Source: Chrysophaeum taylorii (Eukaryota; Sar; Pelagophyceae; Pelagomonadales; Pelagomonadaceae). From it: 64,000 bases of DNA. The notes below the pieces were generated by a model. It was not told the DNA's origin, did not search any database, and was given only the letters and a program-made list of their open reading frames with translations. Positions 8,246 to 19,500 of this stretch are shown here, piece by piece. Numbering within the stretch: position 1 is the stretch's first letter; each line of letters begins with the position of its first letter. Location: contig JAQMWT010000675.1 in the NCBI GenBank assembly GCA_029834535.1, positions 62,001 to 126,000 of the forward strand, given 5' to 3'. A program made the position numbers and the translations under genes.

Positions 8246-10480
8246 ATGATAGCTCTTCGGCGGCAGAGGAAGGCGTTGCTGGAGAAACGTGGTGGTCTCC
8301 GCGGCAAGGCAGTGTCGTCGTCGTCGGAAGAGGATTTCGAAAAGTGCAGCGTGGTGGTGGTCGGGGCTGGTCTCGCCGGGCTCGCGTGCGCGCGGGTTCT
8401 GAAGGAGGTTGGCATGGAGGTGGAGGTGGTGGAGGCGAGAGGTCGCGTTGGGGGTCGGTGCGCGACGACGCAGCTGATGGGGGCGTGCGTGGACATGGGG
8501 GCGGGGTGGATCCACGGGGTTAGGAAAAACCCTCTGTCCGGATTGGTCGGCGGGTGCCACGACACGGGAGAGGTGGTCGCTCTGAGGTCGTCGGAAGGTC
8601 GAAGAATCGATGGAACAGAGGTGGACCGCGAGGCCGAGGCCGCTCTGAACGAGGCGCTCGAAAGATCAAAAAAAAGCGCCTTGGCAATCGCGCGGGAGGA
8701 AGCGGGGGGACGGCCGTGCCGGCACCACGGCGACGTCCCGCTCGAGGTCCCGGAGTCGAAGGAGTTTCGGTGGCACGTCAGGCACCTGGAATATGCGAAC
8801 GGGTCGCTCGATTTGTCGGCGCGGTGGTGGGATCAGGACGACCAGCACGCCTTCGAGGGCGCGCACTGCGTGACGAGCGAGGGTTTGGGCGTCGCGGCCG
8901 CGCGGCTCGCGTCGCGTTTGAAGAAGCAGAAGACCGGGGTGACGTTGAACTTCGAGGTCGCGAACATCGATTATTCTGGAGAGAAAACGAGGGTGACGGC
9001 GCGGGACGGGCGCGTGCGCGTTGCCGACGCCGTGGTGGTGACGGTGCCGCTGGGAGTTTTGAAGGAGCGGACGATTCTGTTCCGGCCGCCGCTGCCGCGG
9101 TTTAAGGAAGAAGCGATCGACGCGGTCGGGTGCGGATTGCTGGACAAGGTGGCGATGCGGTTCGAGCGGCGGTTCTGGGATGTGGGGGAGGAGCTTCTCT
9201 TGGGGCAGGACGACGGCTTTTTCTTGTTCGTGGACTTGTCGGGGGTCGTGGACGCGCCGGTCGTGTGCGCCTTGGCTCCGGCGAGCTTCGCCGAGGAGAT
9301 ACGCCCTTTCGCAGAAACAGGGGACGCCGTCCGGCGGCCAACGCCGGCACTCCTCGAGAAGTGCGTTTCGGCCTTCTGCGCGGTCCTCGGCAAGCCCCGA
9401 GCGTGTGCCGCGAAGGTCGTGGATGCCAAGGCGACGTCGTGGCGCGACGACCGTAACGCTCGCGGTTCGTATTCGTATCTTCGCCCGGGCGCGACCCCTC
9501 GTCATATCGAAGCACTAGGAGCGCCCTTGGGGTTCAATCTGAGATTTGCCGGCGAAGCGACCACGAAAAACCACCTCGCCACGGCGGCGGGGGCCTACGC
9601 GTCTGGCGTTTCTGAAGCTCGACGTCTAGCGAGATCTCGGGGCTTCGACGTTCGTAACAGAAAAGGAAGGAGGGAGAGGCGGTTGCGGTTTCTTCGGACG
9701 GTCTCGCCCGTGGCCTACGAGGTCGACGAGTCCCCCGACGTCGCGTGCGCGCTCTGCGGCTTGAAAGCGAACGACGACGCCGCTTCTGTTTCTGGCAGTT
9801 TCCGGGCGGGGGACGTCATCCCCTTCCGCCGCGACCCCCCCGAGGGCGTCTGGTGGGTTCACGACGGCTGCGCGAGCGCCACGCCCGACATCCGCGTCCA
9901 CGACGACGTCTATTTCAACGTCGACGCCGCCGTGAAGCGAGGCCGCCAGCTGAAATGCTGCGTCTGCGACGCCCGAGGGGCGACCCTCGGGTGCTCGCGA
10001 TCCTACTGCAACAAGAGCTACCACATACGCTGCGCCGCGCTTCAGGCCAAGTGGGATTTTTCCAGATGGGCCCCTGCTTCGACGCACGATCATTTTTCTG
10101 GCGATTCTGGCGATTCTGGCGATTCTGGCGATTCCGACGACTCGGAGCCGGTTCCGTTCACTTGCTTGGACCACCGCGCCGAGGACCGCCCCCCCGAGTC
10201 ATCATCTTTTTCGCACCCGCGTCGTCTGCACGCCTCCCGCCCCAGACCCCCCTCGACCCTCCGCCTTCTCCGCCGCGCCGCGCGGGAGGATGAATTGGCG
10301 CCAGACGACATTTCTTCTTCTCCTCCTCTCTCGAAAAAGAGACGTCGCCGTCCTTCCACTTCCTTAAACGAAAACGACACCCAGGTCCCTCGGCTCGACC
10401 TCGTGCTCCTCGACGGCGAAGTCCCGGTCCCAGTCTCTACAAAAAACGACGCCCGACCCAGGCACGTCCTCCTAAGATGA
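8246..10480 (+). CDS. LSD1-like flavin amine oxidase fused to an extended PHD finger
   Basis: This is 744 residues. The FAD-binding dinucleotide motif VVVVGAGLAGLACARVL is at about residues 35-50, followed by the VVEARGRVGGRC amine-oxidase signature. VPLGVLKERTILF and then GCGLLDKVAMRF (about residue 300) match the LSD1 segment that holds its catalytic-site lysine. LRFAGEATTKNHLATAAGAY (about 434) is the C-terminal FAD/substrate motif. Residues ~502-625 form an extended PHD: CALCGL..., WVHDGCASATPDI..., CCVCDARGATLGCSRSYCNK and YHIRCAA. An acidic GDS repeat and a basic tail end the protein. No SWIRM domain or tower insertion is seen. The inferred role is flavin-dependent histone lysine demethylase; a polyamine oxidase is the alternative, but the ePHD argues for chromatin. 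Confidence 0.85.
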   Translation: MIALRRQRKALLEKRGGLRGKAVSSSSEEDFEKCSVVVVGAGLAGLACARVLKEVGMEVEVVEARGRVGGRCATTQLMGACVDMGAGWIHGVRKNPLSGLVGGCHDTGEVVALRSSEGRRIDGTEVDREAEAALNEALERSKKSALAIAREEAGGRPCRHHGDVPLEVPESKEFRWHVRHLEYANGSLDLSARWWDQDDQHAFEGAHCVTSEGLGVAAARLASRLKKQKTGVTLNFEVANIDYSGEKTRVTARDGRVRVADAVVVTVPLGVLKERTILFRPPLPRFKEEAIDAVGCGLLDKVAMRFERRFWDVGEELLLGQDDGFFLFVDLSGVVDAPVVCALAPASFAEEIRPFAETGDAVRRPTPALLEKCVSAFCAVLGKPRACAAKVVDAKATSWRDDRNARGSYSYLRPGATPRHIEALGAPLGFNLRFAGEATTKNHLATAAGAYASGVSEARRLARSRGFDVRNRKGRRERRLRFLRTVSPVAYEVDESPDVACALCGLKANDDAASVSGSFRAGDVIPFRRDPPEGVWWVHDGCASATPDIRVHDDVYFNVDAAVKRGRQLKCCVCDARGATLGCSRSYCNKSYHIRCAALQAKWDFSRWAPASTHDHFSGDSGDSGDSGDSDDSEPVPFTCLDHRAEDRPPESSSFSHPRRLHASRPRPPSTLRLLRRAAREDELAPDDISSSPPLSKKRRRRPSTSLNENDTQVPRLDLVLLDGEVPVPVSTKNDARPRHVLLR

Positions 10481-12417
10481 TGATGGCGCCGCGCACGCAG
10501 TAGGGGGCTCGCTCCGGGGGCGTTGCGTCGGCGGTATCGAAGGGAGGTGGTGGTACCTCCCGCCCTCTGGAGAATGCCACTTTCATCGTTTTGAAGGGCG
10601 GTGGTCTCGAAGTCGCACGCGGTACAACATATGATGATGGCGGGTCCTATAATGCTCAGCGCGGGCCGGGAAAATGTTGATAATCGATATTTAATATAAG
10701 TCCTGGCGACGTTCATAAAAGAGGCCAATTCATTCGACCAAGCCAGGGCGAGGACCTGGTCGAGAGTCTCGCGACGTATCTTCGATACGGCGAGCTCCGC
10801 ATCCTCTCACGGCTTGGATCTGTCGATCGATGACTCCGATTTCAAGGCTGTCCTGCGGATGTTGAGATACCGAGGAAGTGAGTATCGCGGATGATTCTTT
10901 CTTTCTATTTGGACTCCCACGGCGGAACATTGGGCGTTACGAACGCACCGTCAGTTTTATACCCGGCGTCTACCTACTTAAGCTGGGAAGCGCGAGGCGG
11001 TGTATGGAGGATGATTGCGGATGAGGCTATTCGTCTTCTCGAGAACACAGCCTGCGGGTCTACTTCGGCTTTGCCGTCTGCTCCCTCTTTGAGTGTATCG
11101 CGAATTGCCACGCTCTCGACGATATGCTGCACGCTCACGATGGGTAACGTTTGACATCGCGACTCGCGCGCAAATTCGAACGACTGGTGCGGTCGGCGCA
11201 ACCAAGTTTTGGAGCGGGCGTGTTGCCGCAACTCGCCCGCATTCAGCAGTAGAATGAGACCGCCGGGAGCCGGGTATCTTTCTTCCTTGCGAACAGTACT
11301 TGCAGTTTAATCACCTGTCTGGTGCGGCGAGGACATCTCCCAACTCCGACGTTACCTGCACGTTACGAAAGACCGGCTGATATTCGTGCTCGTCGTTTGC
11401 CACAGCTAAAAGAGTCTACAAGTTACGCGCAGCCAGCCTTTCGAGTTCTCCTCAATATTTGCAAGGATGGATTTTTTCGCATTTATTTAATGCGCCAGTC
11501 GTCTATACGGCCAAGTCATCATCATCATCTGAAAGATCTCGGCGATCTTCCTTTTTGGCTATAGCTCGCTTCTCGAAGACACTAGGTAAGGCGTCCACGT
11601 TGGTGGTAAGAAGCGCCCTCGAACGAGAAGCATAAAAGCTCAGTTCGATCGTGTCCTCCGAGGGCATCGAGAAGATTGAATTGCAATCAACGCGACGGTC
11701 GGTCCACGAACCGTGCCTTTGATGTAAGTAAACTTCCTCTTGGTTTTGCCGCCGGCTTAGACCTCGCGAAGAAGGAAGCTACGCAGATACGGCCAGCACT
11801 GAATTTGTTTCGGAGCGCGACAGGTTGCTGGGGCGCCTTTCGCGCCAAACAGCGAAAGCTAGTCTCGCTCGCTCAACAGTAGTGATTTATTTATGGAATC
11901 ATTATTATTCGATAGTTTTTTTTCTCCCCAAGTCGTTCTAAATTCAGCTGCTCGACATGGAATATTGAGAGTAGTGTTCAAAAGGTCCTAGGGTAAGTTA
12001 GGTTGCCGCTTCCACCTGGTGTCGTGTCGGTCCGCTGCAGTCTGGGGCAGTGCAGCCCAAAGTGCGTCGTGTTGTTTTAGAAGTTGAGGGCACGCCGTCG
12101 CCACAAAAAGCCCTCGCCACCACCTTGTACTCACAATTCGACCATAGGTAGGTAGGTGGCAAGAGTGCGAGGCACACACCCATCGCGCAGCGCAGTGGCG
12201 TCTGTCATGATTTCTAGTTGGGGGCGCGTAACAGACCCCCGGATGGGTGGCGGGGCGGGCGGCGAGGAAAAACCTCGCGGGTTTCAAAACAGAAATAAGT
12301 TCAAGGGCGCGTCAGGTTTGGCGATACGAGCTGCGTCAGCATAGTTTTTGGACCACGTCCGCAGAATAACGGTAGCTTAACTTGGGGCCCCAGAACTTAG
12401 TCATACGGACTAGCGAC
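10481..12417. other. 1.9-kb gene-poor region
   Basis: No supported complete gene. Around 10705-10890 on the plus strand one frame reads like coding (TFIKEANSFDQARARTWSRV, then SIDDSDFKAVLRMLRYRGS) and is followed by a GTGAGT donor-like sequence at about 10878. This could be an exon or a relic, but no start, partner exon or family was found. The rest shows no structure I can name. Confidence 0.4.
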
Positions 12418-13359
12418 ATGGCTGCGGACGACAAGGTGATGGGCCAGGGGCCGTTTGGGCTTAAATATTATCTGAGCGGCGCCTTGTCCGGCGGGATTTG
12501 CTGCTCGATCACGCACGGGGCCCTGACGCCGGTGGACGTCGTGAAGACTCGGATCCAATTGGACCCCGCGACGTACAACAAGGGTATGATCGGCGGGTTC
12601 TCGCAGGTGATCAAAGCCGAGGGACCCGGAGCCCTGCTCACGGGGTTTGGGCCGACGGCGCAGGGGTACTTTATCCAGGGATGGTTCAAGTTCGGTGGCG
12701 TGGAATTTTTTAAGATCAACTTGACCAAATACCTCGGGGAGAAGGCGGCGTGGGAGAACCGGAACAGCATCTATCTCCTCTCCTCGGCGATGGCCGAATT
12801 TATCGCCGACATCTTCCTCTGCCCCTACGAGGCGTGCCGAATTCGGTTGGTTTCGAACCCAACATACGCGAGTTCGATGATCGGGTGCGCGTCGCGCATG
12901 TGGTCGGAACAAGGCTTCGTCAACGCGTTTTATTCGGGGTTCGTGCCTATTCTCTTCAAGCAGATTCCCTACACGATGGCCAAGTTTGCGGTGCAGGGCA
13001 AGGCCCAGGAAATGATCTACACGTCGCTCGACGCGTCTCCCGAGAAGCCTCCCGCGATCGGGACGATCGGCGTTAGTCTTTCTTCTGGCGTCATCGCCGG
13101 CGTTGCGGCGGCTATCATCTCGCACCCGGCGGACACCCTCCTCTCGAAAATCAACAAGGGCGGTGGCGAGGGCTCCATGTTTGCCCGCATGGGAAACATC
13201 GTTTCTGAGACTGGCCTTTGGAAACTCTGTACCCAGGGCCTCTTCGCCCGTTGCGTGATGATTGGCTCCCTAACGGCCGGCCAGTTTGGTATCTACGACA
13301 TCGTCATGAATGCCGTGGGCGCCTCCAAGTTCCACTTCCACAACCCCGACGCCGCCCAC

Positions 13360-13362
<3 letters not shown>
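12418..13362 (+). CDS. Mitochondrial phosphate carrier (SLC25A3 type)
   Basis: This is 314 residues from the ATG at 12418, in the context GACATGGCTG; in-frame sequence upstream has only a TTG. It has the three-repeat mitochondrial carrier layout of six TM helices, with PxD/ExxK/R signatures at the end of odd helices: TPVDVVKTRIQ, CPYEACRIRLV and SHPADTLLSKINK. The order and wording match phosphate carriers, including GALLTGFGPTAQGYFIQGWF, FIADIFLCPYEA and FKQIPYTMAKFAVQG. It imports phosphate with protons across the inner mitochondrial membrane for ATP synthesis. An AAC trinucleotide array follows directly after the stop. Confidence 0.95.
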
Positions 13363-13392
<30 letters not shown>

Positions 13393-13393
13393 G
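13363..13393 (+). repeat. AAC trinucleotide microsatellite
   Basis: About ten AAC units begin immediately after the stop codon of the phosphate carrier, so they probably lie in its 3' UTR. Confidence 0.9.
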
Positions 13394-13513
13394 TTGCAAG
13401 TTGTTTGTGTTTGAACCATCCCGCCCGCCAGGCTCCTCAGACGTCACCGGCGGTTTTTATTATTGGTAACCATTCAAGAGGTAGTAGAAGAAGAAGAAAA
13501 GTATCCATATTAT

Positions 13514-14860
13514 ATGGCCCTAGAATATGAGCGGCTGTGGGCGATCGTCGAGGCGCACACCTTGGTGACGCAGCCGTTCCTCCTGTCGTCTTATTCGTGG
13601 GTCGTGGTGCCTTTTTTGGTGGTGGCGGTGGTGGACCCGCGGTATGCCAAGGTGGCGATGATCGCGAGGCTGGTCAGCCAGCTCCTGCGCGCGCCCTTCA
13701 TCTTCGAGAACTGCTGGTGGGCGCTCCTGACAGATCTGAGCGTCCTCTTCGACGCCCCCGAGGCAATGCGCTGGCAGATGGCGCTGTTCTACGCGGCGTG
13801 CGGGTTCTGGAAATTGAATTCCGCGTTTTTTGATCTCAAAGTTTCGTGCGCCCCTATTTTCATCATGCAGCTCGCGAGCGCCTATTGGGAGCCCCTAAAG
13901 CACCTCGCGACATGGTCCCCCGAGCTCGTTGCGTACGGCGAAATTCTGATTGGTATAGCCTTGGTCCTGTGGCCTCGCGTCGGCAATCTTCTCGCGATAG
14001 CCTTGCACGCGGGGATCGGCCTCGTCGGGACCCCCAATCAGATCGTCCCCTTTGGGGTCTTCTGCTTGTCGCGCCTCGCCTACTCGACGCCCCTCGGGGT
14101 GCCGGGACCTTTTGCCTTCGCGTTGGCGGCGTCGATGGCGTCCCTGAACACGACGGGCGACCCCCGCGGCGCTCTAGCCCTCGCGGTCTTCGCGATCCTC
14201 GCGTCCGCGATGTTGCTCGGGGAAAAAAAACCCACGCGAGGATCCTGCCGCTGGTACGCGTTGATCCCCACGCTCTTCTACGTCGGCCTCGTGCACCCGC
14301 TCGGCCTCATGGACATCGCCGCGGCGTCGCCTTTCGCGACAATCAGAATGCACGGCGGATCGAATCACTGGCTCGTCCCAACCAATATCTTTCGCGTCGG
14401 CGGCCCCGTCGTCCGCGTCGAGGCCTGCAACTCCACGTATATCAACAACATTTTTCCGGCGGACGCGACGGACCTTCTCACGCCGCGGACGAGGGCCCTA
14501 TTGCGCGACTTCGGACACGTGGCCCGCGAGTTCGCCGCGACGCCCGGCCGCGTTGGCCTCCCCAAGGTTCCTGGAGCCCCCTTTGTCCCCTACACGATCC
14601 CCCTCATGGAGCTCCGCCGCCTCGTGGCCGAGGCGCGAACCGTCGGAGACCGGTTTGCCATTACCTATGTCCGGGATAGTGGCGACGTCGTCCGCCTCGA
14701 CGTCGCGACCGAGTCCACGTCTTGCGAGCTCCTGGGAAACAACGACGGCGTCCCCTGCGAGCCGCCCCCCGCCCTCCCGTGGTACCTCCGCAAGTTTGGT
14801 CCCCTCTTCTTCCCCCTCCCCATTCTCGACGGCGTCAGCAACATCCCCTGCATCGACTAG
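13514..14860 (+). CDS. HTTM/gamma-carboxylase-like multipass membrane protein
   Basis: This is 448 residues from the ATG at 13514; the open frame extends upstream only from TTG. About nine hydrophobic segments fill residues 25-290, followed by a soluble C-terminal domain of ~150 residues. The segment ALFYAACGFWKLNSAFFD, followed by SCAPIF, resembles the 'f..g..KLNs.flD...scA' motif of HTTM domains (vitamin-K-dependent carboxylase relatives). The C-terminal part (GGSNHWLVPTNIF, then VEACNSTYINNIFPAD) is Cys-containing and probably lumenal. The function is unknown; family assignment is tentative. Confidence 0.5.
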   Translation: MALEYERLWAIVEAHTLVTQPFLLSSYSWVVVPFLVVAVVDPRYAKVAMIARLVSQLLRAPFIFENCWWALLTDLSVLFDAPEAMRWQMALFYAACGFWKLNSAFFDLKVSCAPIFIMQLASAYWEPLKHLATWSPELVAYGEILIGIALVLWPRVGNLLAIALHAGIGLVGTPNQIVPFGVFCLSRLAYSTPLGVPGPFAFALAASMASLNTTGDPRGALALAVFAILASAMLLGEKKPTRGSCRWYALIPTLFYVGLVHPLGLMDIAAASPFATIRMHGGSNHWLVPTNIFRVGGPVVRVEACNSTYINNIFPADATDLLTPRTRALLRDFGHVAREFAATPGRVGLPKVPGAPFVPYTIPLMELRRLVAEARTVGDRFAITYVRDSGDVVRLDVATESTSCELLGNNDGVPCEPPPALPWYLRKFGPLFFPLPILDGVSNIPCID

Positions 14861-15331
14861 GAGCCGCTCTCTCGCCAACTGATACCGCTCGCATATTTTA
14901 TGGCTCGCGCGCCCGCCCGCCGCCGCTGCCGAGAGAAAAAAAAATAAAAAATAAGCGTGGTGGTGCACGTCACGTCGCGTCACGTCACGTCACTGCTGAT
15001 TGCTGAAGAAAACAACGCAGAGCGACCGCCGCCGTCTCCAGGGGGCCTGGTTAACTTTGTTTTGTGCGAATAATCCGCCCCCCTACGTCGGCGCGCGAGA
15101 CACTTACTACACACGTATGCTTGATGCTCGCGCAGCAACAAAAAGAAGGGGGGTGGTTCTCATCATCATCATCATCATAGGAGGAGGACAGAATAGAAAT
15201 ACGAAATAAAAATAGAAGGAGAAGGACGCGCTCTGCTGTCTCTCGCGTCACGTCTCGTCGCACGAGAAAAAGAAGCAAGTCGCGGGCGGCATGAAGAAAG
15301 ACAGACAGACAGACAGACAGATGTGTGATTT
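14861..15331. other. Convergent intergenic region with microsatellites
   Basis: This separates two convergent genes and should contain both 3' UTRs. It holds repeated CACGT words (about 14966-14990), an ATC array (15166-15178) and an AGAC tetranucleotide array (15298-15321). No gene was seen. Confidence 0.7.
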
Positions 15332-16471
15332 TCAAATGTTCGGGGCTGCGGGCTGCCAGGCGTCGTCGAGGTGGAGGCCGACGTTGTCGTCGTCGTCGGC
15401 GCTGGGTCGCTTCTCGTCCGAGTGCGGGGGGGGCGAGGTCTCGCCGCCGAGTTCCCAGTTATCAGAGCAGATGGAGGCCATCGAGAGGGACATGGCGATA
15501 GAGGCGATCGAGAGATTCTTCGGGAGCGACGACATGGACATGCTGGAATTGTCTTGTCGACGCAGCGAGAGTTTGTTGTCGTGATCGGGCGGGGGTTGGT
15601 GGTCGGGGAGGGGGGGGGGTTCGGAAGAAACGCGATGCTTCTGCCTCGCCGGCGACATCGCGGGAGACTGCTTGGCAGCCAAGAGAACCCGTTTCGTAGG
15701 CCGTTGCTCGGGTGGCTTGACCACGAAGCGGTCCGGGAGGGGGTCTTCGTGAAAAGGAAGGGTCGCGGTCGCGCCGCCGCCGCGCCTTTCCATCGCGAGG
15801 TGCTGTCGGGCCGTCTCGACGGCGCGACTGACGTGCGTCCTCGCGATGTCGTCGTAGGCGAGCTCGGCGATGGCCGCCTCGCCCGCACGAATCGCGTCCG
15901 ACCAGCGGCGCATGTGGCAGTAGCAGACGCCGAGACCCGCGCGCGCGTGCGCGCTCGTCGCCCTCTCCCCGCCGTCGGGCGGATCCTCGTCGCTCTCCTC
16001 GAGAGCTTCCAAAATCTCCGCCGCCGTCGTGAAGTCAGCGGCAGCCCGGTCATAACTCAAGCATGCCGTGTGCGCGTGGCCCCGCAACAGGCGGATTCGC
16101 GCTTCCTCGTCGTCGGCGCTCCTCCGGTCGCACCGCGTCGTCGTCGCGTCTCTTATCGCGAACCGCAGAGCTCGATCGAGGTCTGCGACGGCCTCCCAGG
16201 GCCGCCCCATCGCCAGAAAGGCGACGGCCCGGATCACGAACCCCCCCGGAACCCCGGGATTCGCCTCGACCGATTGGTTCGCGAGGTACCACCGCCGCGC
16301 GGGCGTCAGGCTTGCGGGGTCATCACCCGCGTACGCTGCGCTCAGGGCGGCATCCGTCGATGACATCGGCCTCAAATGCTCCTCCTGCTCCTCCAACACC
16401 GGAGGCGGCGGCATGGGGTGCTGGTGGTGGTGGTGCGGCTTGATCGCCACCGCCACCCTTGCCTCTTGCAT
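15332..16471 (-). CDS. TPR-like protein with Ser/Pro-rich tail
   Basis: This is 379 residues from the ATG at 16471; the upstream extension begins at GTG and is unlikely. The N-terminus is His/Pro-rich. Residues ~45-220 contain TPR-like helical pairs (FVIRAVAFLAMGRPWEAVADLDRAL, RIRLLRGHAHTACLSYDRAA, then ARAGLGVCYCHMRRWSDAI). The tail is disordered with Ser/Met and Pro runs. It is probably an adaptor; no partner can be named. The promoter region (109 bp to the next gene's stop) contains the palindrome TGACGTCA at 16580-16587. Confidence 0.6.
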   Translation of the reverse strand: MQEARVAVAIKPHHHHQHPMPPPPVLEEQEEHLRPMSSTDAALSAAYAGDDPASLTPARRWYLANQSVEANPGVPGGFVIRAVAFLAMGRPWEAVADLDRALRFAIRDATTTRCDRRSADDEEARIRLLRGHAHTACLSYDRAAADFTTAAEILEALEESDEDPPDGGERATSAHARAGLGVCYCHMRRWSDAIRAGEAAIAELAYDDIARTHVSRAVETARQHLAMERRGGGATATLPFHEDPLPDRFVVKPPEQRPTKRVLLAAKQSPAMSPARQKHRVSSEPPPLPDHQPPPDHDNKLSLRRQDNSSMSMSSLPKNLSIASIAMSLSMASICSDNWELGGETSPPPHSDEKRPSADDDDNVGLHLDDAWQPAAPNI

Positions 16472-16579
16472 GCTGGGACGACCAAATAAGTAAATATAAC
16501 AGGCTTCAACGTAGACCACGCTGGCTCGCCCTTGTTGGGAGGTTGCAACTTGAACCTACCTTGTTTCGAGACGACTCGA

Positions 16580-16587
16580 TGACGTCA
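16580..16587. promoter_or_regulatory. TGACGTCA palindrome (CRE/bZIP-type)
   Basis: A perfect 8-bp CRE palindrome lies 109 bp upstream of the TPR-protein ATG on the same strand. The stop codon of the OGT-like gene (16585-16587) lies inside it. Stramenopile aureochromes and other bZIP factors recognise TGACGT; use here is inferred. Confidence 0.3.
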
Positions 16588-19500
16588 CGCTGCGTTCTCT
16601 GGGCGGTGGTGGTGGTGGTGGTGGTCCTCCTCCTCCTCCTCGTCGAGGCACTTGGCGAGGGCGGCCGCGAGGCCGGCTTCGAGGTTTCGGACGGTGCGGT
16701 TTGTGTCGAAGAGCACACTTTCTCGCGCGTCGCGGACACGAATTTTGACGTTTTCGTACCTCTCGGGATCGAGGGCGAGGGATACGGCCATGTCGACGTA
16801 GGTCTCGAGGGTCTTTGCGACGAGGTCGGGGCACTCGGCCGCTAGCAGGAGGGCCGATGCGGTGCGTGCGGGCATCGCGCGGCCCGCGTGGGCCAGCACG
16901 GGGGTTCCGGCCCAGAGACAGTCGAGGGCGCCGTCGGCGTCGTGAACCGCGAACGGCTGGAGATTGAGTTGCGCCGTACCCGCGCGCCGGATCGTCGCCA
17001 ATGATTTTGGGATCGGTTCTGTAAAAACGATGCGCGCGTCGTCGATTTTTCGCTTCCGCGCTTCGCTCCGGAGCCGCGGTTCGGCGCACTCGGGGTCTCT
17101 CGAGAGCCAAAGAAGGGACCCGGGCACGCGGCTCAGGATGGCCATCCATTTGTCGAACACGATAGGGTCCAGGTGCGAGAGGGGTCCGAAGTAGGCGAAC
17201 AAAAAACCCTCCTCGGGAACCCCGTGCCGTTGCCTCGAAGAAGCAGATCGGTCCTCTTTTTTTTCGTCGTCGTTTTCTTCTTCTTCTTCTTCGAGGGGGA
17301 AGAGGTCCCTGTGGGCGTTGAGCATCCCGGGGACGACGAGGAACCGTTCGTCGAGGCTTTCTTGGCGGAGGTGGGCATCGGCCACGAGGTAGTCGACGTA
17401 GTCCGCGCCGATCGTGCCCGGATAGCCGAAAGCGCACCCGACCTGGACGGGCGCGGGCCGGAGCGCGAGAACTTCGTTCCGACCGCCGGCCATGTGGCCG
17501 TCCAACGAAATCAAAACGTTGACGTTGTCGCCGTGGATCGCCCGCGCGGCCTCGGCGGGGTCGGAAGGGAGGTCCACGGCGCCGCCCTCGCAGCCGGCCT
17601 CGACCATCGATCGCCACTCGCACCGCGCCGACGACGACGGGGAGTCGGCGGCGGCGGCGGTGAGCGCGTAGCAGGTGACGTAGCACGTGGCGCGGTCGTG
17701 ATACTTGAGGGCTGGAGCGACGAGGTGGGCGACGGGATGGTCCGTAAAATTGCCGGAGAGGTACCCGATTCGGAGGCGGTGGCTCGCGCGCAGGCGGGGG
17801 TACGAAACGAAGGGGGGTCTCGAGAGCACGACGTTGGCCCTTGCGCTTGCCGCGTACCGTCGCGCGATGCGCTGGACGTCGCGCGGACTCACGATGTGGG
17901 GGAGACAGAGAGCGTGGAACGCGTGGATGCAGGGGAGCCGGCCAAAGTAGACTCGCGGACGCTTCTTCGAACGAGGGGCGCCGTCCTCCTCCTCCTCCTC
18001 CTCCTCCTCGAGAGAGAAACCATACTCATGCCGCAGCATGTCGCGGCAGTCCTGCGTCACTCGCGCCTTGGCCCGCACCTTGAACTTGATCGCGGCATCA
18101 AACTCGTCGTCGTCGAAGGCGTCCGACGCGAGCTGCGCTTCGAGGATCCTCGCCAGTCTTCCTAGTTGGGCGTGGCGGTCGTCCCAGCGGCAAATCGCGG
18201 CCTTGGCAACCACGAGAGCCGCGAAGGCGTCCGGGTCGTCGCCCCCCAAATCGATCGCGCGCTCGAAGCTCGCGATTGCGTCGTCGAACTCGCCGCGGTC
18301 CGCGAGGACGGCCCCTTTGGCCGCGTGTGCCTCTCCAAAGGAGGGCGCCATTTTGACGGCCGTCTCGCTCCACTCCTCCGCGGCGTCGAGGTTCCCGAGT
18401 TGGCGGTACGCGCTGCTTAGGTTGACGCGGGCCTCGACGAGGCCGGGGTCGAGGTCGACGGCCCTGTGCGCGTGCGCCAACCCCTGGTTGACGCGGCCCT
18501 GCTCCCGCAACAACGCCCCCAAGTTCGCGTGGGCGGCCGCCAGGTCGGGCTTGAGCCTCGCCGCCGTCACGTTGCAGTGAATCGCCTCGCGGATCATGCC
18601 GCGATCCCGCATCGCGACCCCGAGGTTGCAGTACGCGTGCGGGTGATCCGGTTTGAGGCGCAGCGCGGCCCGGTACGACGTGATGGCCTCGCGCGCCAGG
18701 CACTCGCGGTGCAACGGATTCGCGGCCCGCAACTGGCTGAGCGCCCGGAGCGCCGTCCCGAGCGTGTTGAGCGCGTCGGGGTAATTCGAATCGAGCTGGA
18801 CGGCCCGACGCGACGCCTCGACGGCCCCCTCGGCATCGCCCGTCGCCAGCAGGCAGCTCCCCAGATTCCCGTGGGCCACTGCGAGATCTGGCCGCAACGA
18901 TATCGCGGTCGCGTAACACTGCCGCGCTTCCTTCGCGTTGCCCATCGCCTGCATCGCCGCCCCGAGGTTCGAATAAGCGTCGGCGAGCGAGGGGCACAAC
19001 CGGATCGACTCGCGGTAGTACGCGACGGCGGTTGTCAAATGCCCCTCATCCTTGAATATACCCGCCAGATTGCTCCAGGCCACCGCGCAGTCGGGCTTGT
19101 GCCGTATCGCCTCCAAATAGCATTTCCTCGCCGCGTCTCCCTTGCCCCGCGCCTTGTGGAGCGTGCCCAGATTGCAGTGGGCCTCGACCATCGTCGGATC
19201 CATCACGAGGCACATCTCGTACGTCTCGGCGGCGTCTCCCAGCTGTCCGAGCTTCATGTGCGCCGACGCGAGGTTGTTGTACGCGTCGGCGTACCGCGGC
19301 TTGAGCTTTATCGCCTTGAGCAAGAACTGGATCGCGCCCTCCGCGTCGCCGACCTCCCCCAGCGCGTTTCCGAGATTGTTGTAGGCCTCGGCCATCTTCG
19401 GCTCGAGCCGAATGCATTGTTGGTTGTAGAATATTGATTCGGCAAAGTTCTGCAGCTCGAAGTGCACGGCTCCCAGCAACAGCACATTCTCCGGTCGCGC

